Assembly (NCBI GenBank): GCA_014529385.2
Contig: CM043969.1
Span: forward strand, 15,315,446-15,375,445
DNA length: 60,000 nt
From: Adiantum capillus-veneris
Taxonomy: Eukaryota; Streptophyta; Polypodiopsida; Polypodiales; Pteridaceae
Direction of reading: 5' to 3'
Shown here: in pieces, positions 51,515-60,000 of the stretch
How positions within the stretch are numbered: position 1 is the stretch's first letter
Layout of the letters: the number at the start of each line of letters is the position of its first letter
Translations under genes and position numbers: made by a program
The notes under the pieces: generated by a model
What the model saw: only the letters and a program-made list of their open reading frames with translations
Database searches by the model: none
Told to the model about the DNA's origin: nothing

Positions 51515-52058
51515 TTCACGTTCAACTGCTCAACTCCAATAAGAGCACATACCAAAGGCATTTTTTTCCACCGGGTTTTTTCCCTTTGGTCATCTAGGTT
51601 TTAGACCCTAATCTAAAGACACCTATCACCATCCTCTTGTACATATTCCTTCTACATCAACAATAAGGAAATGCTACTCAAATCAATTGACAAATGAATT
51701 GGAGCACCAATTTCATATCATGGCATACTTCTCCTCAATGGCGAGTCGAAGAATGGTCTACAATGACAAAGCTACAGACAACACTAACAACATGATTGCA
51801 CAAGAACAAAGAAGTCCCAAATGAAGAAGAGCAAAAGTAATCAGAGGATCTCAAAAGATGAATGGTTACGATGATAGACGTCCGCTCTAATGGATCATAG
51901 TTCTTGTTGTGGTTCGACAAAGTTACAAGCAGTGCAACAGATGAAGCCAAAACAACAGCAAAGTGTTGACCACTGGGTCAACAACACAACATAACTCAAG
52001 AACAAAGAAGTCCTCAATGACAAAGAGCAGACATAAGGGTAATCAGAGGATCTCAAAG
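51515..52058 (+). other. C internal region with a misplaced LTR tip and a direct repeat
   Basis: 51964-52000 repeats the first 37 bases of the C LTR with one mismatch (TGTTGACCACTGGGTCAACA and onward). On both sides are copies of an about 60-base phrase: 51800-51862 and 51999-52057, sharing CAAGAACAAAGAAGTCC and AATCAGAGGATCTCAAA. AACAACAGCAAAG also occurs on both sides of the helicase insert (near 51950 and 52588). These look like copying junctions. Confidence 0.8.
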
Positions 52059-52563
<505 letters not shown>

Positions 52564-52633
52564 TCTATAGTTTCTTTCCAACAACAAAACAACAGCAAAG
52601 ACCACATCAGGTCATGTCAGGGACGACATGAAC

Positions 52634-52647
52634 ATGGAAGGGGGGAA
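52634..52647 (+). other. Polypurine tract of element C
   Basis: ATGGAAGGGGGGAA directly before the 3' LTR TGTTGACC. Confidence 0.87.
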
Positions 52648-53603
52648 TGTTGACCGCTGGGTCAACAACACAACATAACTCAAGTTTTGTACCAAGCCTT
52701 ATCTTTTGCAAGTTATGAAATGCTATGGATTATGGCTATAAACGTCATTTGTAATGAGTAGTTATTCTAGTTTCAGAAGCCGGGGTGCAATGGCACTTCC
52801 AGATTGTAAATACAAAGCCATTTGACCCTTTCAACCCCATTTTTTGGTTAAAACTAAGGTAGCCTTAGTATATAAGGTACCTAGGTCATTTTGTAAAAAA
52901 GACTTTTTCATAATCAAAACTTAGCGCTGCCTTCTACTGTGTGTGAGAGAGAAAGAGAGTGAGCGTGAGCTTTATCCTCTCGCTACGCCCGGCTCGCTCA
53001 ACACATTGGAGATCCGACTGCACCATCGCTGGAGGCTCAAGGAGAGCTACGCGACAACGCCAAGCATTTTACGTGAGACGAAGCGCACACGCCGACGCAT
53101 CTACGAGCTATGTGTGGTCGTAAGTGTATCAAACGATGTCTGTTTTCTGCGTGCTAGTAGTATTTAGAATCATGGCGACGTAAGATACGCATAGGTACTC
53201 ATAAATTTCAGTTTCGGGCACTTTCAAAATTCTGCTCTGTCATCCTACACGTTTTCCGCAGATGGGTTTAGAGTAAGGGTTTTGAGTGTAGAAGCGTAGG
53301 GACAGGTGTATCCTAGTGAGGGGATGGTGTTCCTTAAGTTTCGTACGAATTTGGCATGATTAGGTGAGTTACCCTCCGTATGTGTGTATGTGGCTAGGTG
53401 GTGTAGTTGAGAGCAGTGAGGTTCTTGATTGTGGTTTAGTTGGCCTTCCAGAGTGTTGTATGTGTAGGATGGTCTCAGCCTGACAAGCTAAAGAGATTTC
53501 CTCCGTGTGCCTATCGTGTCATCTGTGTCCTCGATTGACATTATGTTGATCTAGGTAGTGTTTGCATGCACTTCATGGGTGTGTGAGTCGCTCCCGTCCA
53601 ACA
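52648..53603 (+). repeat. 3' LTR of element C
   Basis: It matches 26699-27656 along its length, with TATATAAG at 52869-52876. By eye the pair differ at a few percent of sites at most; not measured. Confidence 0.94.
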
Positions 53604-53608
53604 TCATA
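53604..53608. repeat. Target site duplication of element C, right copy
   Basis: TCATA, matching 26694-26698. Confidence 0.92.
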
Positions 53609-53745
53609 ATACATCATTACCATTGTCTTTACTTATAAGGGCCTTTATCATGTATTTGGCAAAAAAATATCACATGTTAACTTGCAAACACTTCAAACAT
53701 TGTCCTTTTTCTAGCCAATTTCATTGTTTTTTAGGTCCGCATTCA
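53609..53745 (-). repeat. Outer part of the B'' LTR
   Basis: It starts TGAATGCGGACCTAAAAAAC on the minus strand and is cut by C at 53604-53608. The start sequence is shared with the internal LTR-like boundary of C at 45010. Confidence 0.5.
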
Positions 53746-54059
53746 GAATGGCTTCTCTCTCTGAATTGGAGTCCTTTGGGACGATAGTGTGTAGCCCAGG
53801 TTGCGGTGTATGTGGGTTAATAGATTGTGTCTATGCATAGACGTGATTGGCTCTACCATAATTGTGATGTCAATGCATTTCAAAACACTATGCTATTCAA
53901 GCAGAGGGTCTTGAGAAAATTGCTCAAGGGTTTTTGATGTCCAAGCTTCCCACTGATTAAATCTCCTAAAGAGTAGATCCTGGAGAAATTGTGCTTGTTC
54001 TTTGCTAGTCCTTGACAAAATACCATCTATTTCTTCTAGTTCTTTCTGTGGAGAGATTG

Positions 54060-54514
54060 ATCGTTGCTTTGATGGCTATTAAAGCTTTGGAACTCATTTG
54101 TAACCAATTTACTAGGTTCCTTTAATTCCAACTTGCCCGTTGGTATCCATTTGTATATCAACTTGGTTGGCTGCTGGACTTCAAACCTCTACTTTGGTAC
54201 CCACACCCACTTGGTCTTTGGTGACTCCTTTTCTTGTTTTGTTGGCGATGTGGAGCTGTTTGTGGTGATCTCCATATACTCTACTTGCTATTGTGTTTCT
54301 TGGGCACCCAAACCTCCTTAGGATTTTCTTGGAGTTGAGCTTTTGGTACCCAATATTTCTTGGTTTCTAGCATGCCTTTGCTACTAGGATAGATCTTGGT
54401 TGAGCCTCTGATATAGGTGTTGTGCTTGAATTTTATTTTTTCAAATTTGAAGCTGGCATAGGTCTTCTTTTCACTCTTCCTTGATGTAAGAAAATGGTAC
54501 CCGTAACTATCCAC
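54060..54514 (-). pseudogene. W-V-P-K region of B''
   Basis: It contains YWVPKAQLQENPKEVWVPK, then in further frames TKWVWVPK and YKWIPTGKLELKEPSKLV. The first motif pair has the same spacing as in B' (KIWVSKAQL, then QIWVPK). The basic lead-in (FKFEKIKFKHNTYIRGSTK) is specific to this copy. Role unknown. Confidence 0.6.
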
Positions 54515-54739
54515 CTTTCAGTGTTAATTTAAGAACTTTTTCATCCCAACCTTTGACATCTTTGTACGTTCACATTTAAGGAAGTCCTAGTACCCTGCCT
54601 TTATTCCTGTGCTTGTCTAGAAAGAATGCAGATAAATGTATGTGGGCAAATAAATTGTTGGACTAAAGATTTTGTGACATGCCTTCATTTTAGCCGTGTG
54701 GTACTTTAGGGGTTGGATAATCCCCCTTTTTGTCCATGG

Positions 54740-55560
54740 TTCCTTCTCTCGGTTATGTCAATATTATACCAATAGCAAAGTTTGAAGCATCAACATGCAC
54801 ATGGAGAATTTTATTCCAATATGGAGTCTTTAAAATTGGTGCTAAAGACAAATCTTGTTTAAGATTTTGGAATGACTATTCACACTCAACAATCTATACA
54901 GAATGAGTGATAAAGCCATAAATGGGTCTAGTAATGACCATGTACATGTAGATACATCTACAATAATATCCACAATTTTCTATGAATGCTTATTTCCTTG
55001 GCATTTATTGGTCTAGGGATTTGTGCAATCACCGCCATTTTTTCCATATCGATTGCAATGCCATTTTTTGAGACAATATGTCCAAGAATTGTGTCTTGTC
55101 TAACCATAAATACATATTTTTGTGGATTTAGACAAATCAAAGACACACTTGAGGTGTTTAAAATGGTCTTCTCTTTTGGATGAATGCAACACAAAGATTG
55201 TGCATGCAAACTTCTAGGAAGTTTCTTAGATATTCCTTGAGTGCATGGAACATTAGCCTTTAGAATGTTGCTAGTGCATTTTCCAGTTCAAAAGGAATGA
55301 CTCTATAAGAAAATATTCCTCATTTTGGTGAAAAAGCTATTTTGTGTTGATCATTAGGATAAATGTCTACTTGATTATAACCAAAGAACCCATCCAAGAA
55401 GTTGTAGGCCTCTTTTCCAGCTACTCTCTCCAAAACATGATCTGTAATAGATAGAGGGCAATTATCTCCTAACATCCACCTTCTTCAAGTTCACACACAC
55501 TCTGAGTTTCTCGTTTCTCTTTGGTAGTACGTGTGTTCAATTTTGTAGCTGAGTTTTGCT
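54740..55560 (-). pseudogene. Reverse transcriptase and RNase H start of B''
   Basis: Fragments in several frames give KLRVCVNLKKVD, ITDHVLERVAGKEAYNFLDG, FFGYNQVDIYPNDQHKIAF, ALKEYLRNFLEVCMHNL (catalytic DD lost), LNPQKYVFMVRQDTILGHIV and SKNGIAIDMEKM. Near 54830-54780 the RNase H start VHVDASNFAIGIIL appears, matching B' (IHVDASNFAVG). The sequence then jumps to the W-V-P-K part, so the rest of RNase H and integrase were deleted. Confidence 0.78.
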
Positions 55561-56479
55561 TCCTTGAGTTTTTCTATCTCCTCCTTGACCTTTTTGGAAA
55601 ATGTCTCATTATACATATAGGATCTTTGTCTACTTGGTTTGGCATCATATTACATATGCATAGTGTGCTGATAGATTTCAAGATCTACCCTGTTGATCTT
55701 TGTATGACCATGTAAAAACATCTCTATACTCTTTTAGAGTTTTGATGAGGATTTATTCATCTTCTTGAGACAAATCCGCAGCATGTAAGGTGGTTTTGGC
55801 TCTTCCCTAGAACTTGCCAAGTCAATGTTTTTGCATTTTCTAGGACTTTGTATGATTTCCAAAGTTCCTTTGGTTGTCTCATTGGTTGTTTTGCAATGAT
55901 TATTTGATACTCTAGAGTATAATTTTTGTAATGTGATGGAATTTTGACAGTCCCTTGTTTGTTTCTATCAACCTCCATTTCACTTGTCCATACCTATTTA
56001 ATGGTTCTTTTCTCAACTCTTTGTATTTAGTTTGTTCTTCTATCTTTGTCATTGAGGGACTCTTTACTTTTGTTTTGTCTACCATCTATGGTTTTCATTT
56101 TTTTTTGTGTTGTCATTTCACATACTTTTCCTTTTTTTGAAGTGAGATATCTGCCAATGACCTTATCGTTGATACTATCTTCAGCCTCAACCATCATAAA
56201 AGATTGTGTCTTTCTGTTTTATTTGTGGCACATTTTGGTTCCCTTTCTGTTTATACCATTGTTTCTTGTGATATCTCTGTTGTTGTCTTTGATGCTAACT
56301 ACATAACTCAAGAAATTCTCTTCTTCTACCCACAATAATAGGTTTGCTCTTACTTGGCCTTTTTCCAAGTCAGACTCCTTTATGGTGAGAGTTTCCTCCT
56401 CTAGTTCATCTGTAGCATGGTAATAGTGATTAAAGAAAACTTTCTATTCATTCAACAGTTACCTTCTAGATGGGAGTAA
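55561..56479 (-). other. Spacer between linker domain and reverse transcriptase in B''
   Basis: Mostly closed frames; one open stretch at 55978-55757 (MEVDRNKQGTVKIPSHYKNY) is compatible with the pre-RT spacer of gypsy polyproteins. No named domain. Confidence 0.4.
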
Positions 56480-56645
56480 TGTCATAGGCCTCCTCATTGC
56501 AAAATAAGGTTGGTGTAGACTCATTGACACAAATTTCCATTGTGGGAAATATTTGAGTCCACTCAAATGCTTCAAGCATATGTTTTCAAGAAGGTTCTGG
56601 TATGTAATCGGCATTGTTTACATCTTGATCTAAGATGCATATGCA
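56480..56645 (-). pseudogene. Conserved linker domain remnant of B''
   Basis: It reads ADYIPEPS, stop, MLEAFEWTQIFPTMEICVNE and FCNEEAYDITPI, aligning with DYIPEPFPE, ILATLDVC and FCDENGYDVVP of element C and the B' equivalent. This third copy supports the domain as a constant part of the family. Confidence 0.66.
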
Positions 56646-56739
56646 CAAAGTCATTTTTCCCTACTCATAGAGCTACCACTACTGATGTCGATGCCAATGT
56701 CCCATTTGGATAGATCCATCACCCCATTTATTGTGCACT

Positions 56740-59610
56740 AGAAAGAAACCGACGCCACCCAAGGGCACTAAAAGAAACACCTTGCCTGTAGTAAGGCCAT
56801 AGATCCATAAGGTGTCATTACAAAAAGCTCTAGAGCAGCATTTATGCCACTCAAGAGAATCTAATTGGACACCATGACCATCCTATGGAACTAGGGTCAT
56901 AGGATCTCTCAATAGATTAGAGAGCATCATGTGGTCATAGGGCCATAGGGTGCCAATGTTGAAGCTTTGCAAGGACATCTAGGCCACTGTGTCTTTTTCA
57001 TGACATTGGTGCCGCTCATTCAATATGGCTTTCATCATCATCACTAAAATAAAAAAGAATTACAAAACTATTAACTTATGTTAGAATTTGAAGATTTTGA
57101 CACTCCAAAATGAATTTGAAATGTCAAAAAACCTAAAAATTGGATGTCTACTTGCCCTTATCTGACACTCAAAGAGGGAGAAAATGTCAAATAAACTCTA
57201 AAAAGGGGTTTTTGCCGAATGGTAAGCAAAGGGCAATCCATTCTTTTGTGGAAAGGCCTCTACATGCCGTTAGGCAAAAATATATTGCCCCTTGTACGAT
57301 CCACTTTTTTTGTGGAAAGGCCTCTACATGCTATTAGGCAAAAGTGGATCGCCCCTTGCACGCCGTTCGGTAAAAACTCCTTTTTAGGGTTTTTTGGTAT
57401 TTTCTCCCTCTTTCATTGTCAAAGTTTTGGGTGTTTTGAATGCAGTCATGGTGTCAAAATCTTCAAATTCTTACACTAGTTAATAGATTTGTGATTTTTT
57501 GCATTTCCGTGATGATGAAAGCCATATTGAATGAGCTGCGTTGACCATGAAAAGATAACCGTTTTCAAGGACCAATGGATCATTGAATGAGTGGGTGATA
57601 CCATTTTTATATTTTCATTAATATCAACCTATTTTTCTACGTAACGTTGGTCCTTCTCTCATTGATGGTGCTTTTTTTTTCTCTCTTCTAAAAGGCCCTC
57701 CAAAAGACCTCCAGCATTTCCTAATGAAATGGAACCCTTTGGCCCTAGGGTAACAAAGTAAAGGCTCTAGAGGGGCATTTAGGCCACTCAAGGGCATCTA
57801 CATGGGCACCATGAGTGCCATATAGCCCTACGACCATAGGTTCTCTCATTATGTTAGAAGGCACCTTGTGGCCCTAGGGCCAAAAGGTTCCAATGTAAAA
57901 GATCTAGAGGGGCATTTAGGCCACTCAAGGGCATCTACATGGGCACCATGGCTGCCCTATGGCCCTAGGGCCATACAATCTCTAATTAGATTAGAAGGCA
58001 CCAAGTGGACCTAGATTCAATGGATACCTATGTAGAAGCTTTAGAGCGACATCTAGCTACTCAAGGGCATCAACATGGGCACCATGACCGCTCTAGGACA
58101 TTAAGGCCATTTCATCTCTCACTACATCATATGGAATGATGTATCTCTAGAGCCGTAGGGTGCCATTGTAGAAGCTCTATAGGTGCATTTAGGCCACTCA
58201 AGGGCACCCACATAGGCATCATGTAAACCCTATGGCTATAGGGCCATAGAATCTATTAATTATGAAAGATCAGCCTGTGGTGCTAGGACCATAGTATCTC
58301 TCACTAGATTAGAGGGCGCCCTCTAGCCCTAGGGCCACATGGGCACCATAGTAACCCTATGTTCAAAGCTCATAAGCATCTCTCATTAGATTAGAGGGCT
58401 CCATGTGGCCCCAAGGCCATAGGATCTCTCAGTAGATCAAGGGGCATCTTGTGGAACTAGGGCCATAGGGTGTCAATGTAGAAGCTCTTGAGGAGCATTT
58501 GGGACACTCAAGGGCACCTTGATTGCCCTATATTCCTAAGACCATAGGAATTTCCATTAGACTAGAGGAAACTTTGTAGAATCTCTAGAGGGACATTTAT
58601 GCCACTCAAGGGAACCGTGTTTGCCATATAGCCCTAAGACAATAGAATCTCTCAAAAGATTAGAGGGTACCTTGTGGCCCTAGGGCTCTAAGGTGCCACT
58701 GTAGATGCTTTGAAATAGAATTTAGTAAAGGCACCTACATGGACACCATTGCCACCTCATGGCTATTGTGCCATATGATCTGTCATTAGATTAGGGGGCA
58801 TCGTCTAGCACTAGAGATTATACATTAGCACCTTATGGCCCTAGGGCCACAAGGTGCCCTCTAATCTAATGACAGATCTTATGGCCTTAGGACCATAAGT
58901 ACCATTATATAACATTTTGTTTGGCACCCTATGGACCTATGGCCATAGGGTTCCTCAATAACTATGGCCCTAGGTCCATACGGTGCCAACATAAAGGCTC
59001 TACAAGGACACCGATTATCTCTCATAGACTTGAGAACACACTGTGGCCCTAGTTCCATAGGGTGCCAATGTAGAAGCTCAAGAAAGGTATTTAGGCCACT
59101 TAATAACACCTACATGGGCACTAATGGAACCTACATGTGCCCTAAAACCTAAGATAAAATAAATATTCATTAGATTAGATGGCACCATATAGCCATAGGG
59201 TGCCAATGTAGAAACTCTAAAGGGCCTTGTAGGCCACTCAAATTCCCTTACATTGGCACCATATCTCCTAGGGCCACATGCTCTCTCATTAGATTAGAAA
59301 GAAATGTGTGGCCCTTGAGCTTATAAAATGGTACCCTATGGCCCTAGGGACATCATGTTCTCTCTACTATAATGATAGAATATATGGCCTTAGGGCCATA
59401 GAGTGGCCTACTAGTAGCTACCCTTGTAGAGCCTTTTTGTTGGTACCTTGTGGACTTAGGGCCATAGGGTTTCTCGGTAACATAGAGGGCACCCTGTTGC
59501 CGTAGGTTTGTAGGGTGCCAACATAAAGGTTCTACAAGGACACCTAGAATCTCTTATTAGATTATAGGGCACCTTATAGCCCTAGGGATATAGGCTTTTA
59601 ATGTAGATGT
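56740..59610. repeat. Degenerate satellite-like array (units of about 130 bp)
   Basis: Phrases recur throughout: GGCCCTAGGGCCATAGGGTG, CCAATGTAGAAGCTCTAGAG, GGGCATTTAGGCCACTCAAG, ACATGGGCACCATG and CTCTCATTAGATTAGAGGGC. The TTTAGGCCACTCAAG phrase falls at about 57789, 57918, 58049 and 58192, giving steps of 129-143 bases, with longer gaps elsewhere. Some units are inverted (GGTGCCCTCTAATCTAATGA near 58853). CCCTAGGG is itself palindromic. No gene is supported; short frames across it are by-products. 57000-57700 is interrupted by other DNA. Confidence 0.85.
56990..57560. repeat. Fold-back (long hairpin) element
   Basis: Imperfect arms of roughly 250 bases: the left arm (about 56990-57270) contains CTCATTCAATATGGCTTTCA, GAATTTGAAGATTTTGACA and AAAGAGGGAGAAAAT. 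The reverse complement of the right arm (about 57300-57560) contains the same phrases in the same order. Near the loop a 34-base phrase starting TTGTGGAAAGGCCTCTACAT occurs twice in direct orientation (about 57247 and 57313). This fits a fold-back MITE or a hairpin-RNA locus. Confidence 0.8.
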
Positions 59611-59617
59611 TTTAGAG

Positions 59618-60000
59618 TGTTAGCTGCTCAGCTAATAGGATTGTCACTATCATTTTTTATCCCCACTTATTGTATCAATACCCATTTATTAATTTGAAAT
59701 CCCGTAAAGTCCAAACTTGTTGAATCATACTTATTTGCCAAAGAGTGTAAAGGGGCCGGGGCTTTCAAACTTGTAATTATTTGCAGTTTCTAGATTTATT
59801 ACTGAGGCATTTAGTGAGGGTTTAATTTTGCAAACCTTGGCTAAGATATAAAGCCAGTTTTGTAACTTTTGACCAAAGTTTTTTGGATAACAAAAGTGAG
59901 CATACGCTGCAACACAATTCAATGAGCTCTCTCATGTTTCAATTCTTCTTGTCTCCATTATATGAAGTTACACTACAATTCTGAGAATACCAATGCGCTC
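59618..60000 (+). repeat. LTR of an E-related gypsy element, cut by window end
   Basis: It starts TGTTAGCTGCTCAGCTAA with a tip inverted repeat (TTAGCTGctCAGCTAA). It shares AAACCTTGGCTAAG, then a TATA box TATAAAG (59847-59853), then a TTTTGTAAC-like block with the E LTR. Whether it is a full element or a solo LTR cannot be seen. Confidence 0.6.

Larger units (their letters stand above)
53609..56660 (-). mobile_element. Old minus-strand B-type gypsy element B'', host of C
   Basis: Read on the minus strand: conserved linker domain (about 56645-56480), spacer, reverse transcriptase (about 55560-54960), start of RNase H (about 54830-54740), W-V-P-K region (54514-54060), then CATTCTGAATGCGGACCTAA, the LTR start at 53745. 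The LTR continues across the C insertion to 26698-25930. Integrase and most of RNase H are missing. It is full of stops, so older than C. Confidence 0.75.

Noticed and set aside
58879-59152. Open frames on both strands in the satellite array
   Set aside because: By-products of palindromic repeat units; they shift with each unit and have no family.

Overview
This window looks like gene-poor, repeat-rich nuclear DNA of a land plant. I see no complete host gene, tRNA, rRNA or CRISPR array. The plant assignment rests on a CACTA (En/Spm) element with a TNP2-type transposase, Ty3/gypsy and Ty1/copia elements with tRNA primer sites, and captured fragments of two plant-type genes: an HMA/HIPP-like metal-binding protein and a DEAD-box RNA helicase. 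The species cannot be read from the sequence. Some gypsy lineages here look unlike common angiosperm ones, so a fern, lycophyte, bryophyte or gymnosperm is possible.

Layout. 1-5490: minus-strand CACTA element, truncated by the window start, with a broken four-exon transposase gene and a captured HMA fragment. It sits inside the 3' end of a gypsy copy (5491-6973). 7.1-8.8 kb: scraps, including a minus-strand primer site and a chromovirus tail. 8.8-14.4 kb: decayed gypsy B' with two protease-like domains and two integrase zinc-finger modules. 14.7-22.5 kb: decayed gypsy E with a long open reading frame and coiled-coil regions after integrase. 22.5-25.9 kb: nothing I can identify.

26.7-53.6 kb is a nest. 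Element C (LTRs 26699-27656 and 52648-53603, perfect TCATA target duplication) has inserted into the LTR of an older minus-strand B-type gypsy (25.9-26.7 and 53.6-56.7 kb). C was then invaded in its 5' leader by gypsy A (28472 to about 38439, 2-kb LTRs) and near its 3' end by copia D (45932-51509, perfect TGTAC duplication). C carries gag and protease but no reverse transcriptase or integrase. It also has an array of 22-bp palindromes in its leader, a W-[VI]-P-K repeat region, and a piece of a DEAD-box helicase just before its 3' LTR.

56.7-59.6 kb is a degenerate satellite-like array of about 130-bp units, interrupted by a long fold-back hairpin. A gypsy LTR related to that of E begins at 59618.

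Nearly every coding region is broken by stops or frameshifts. Many of the stops fit C-to-T decay at CG or CHG sites, as expected for silenced, methylated transposons. A and D have nearly identical LTR pairs and so look like recent insertions.
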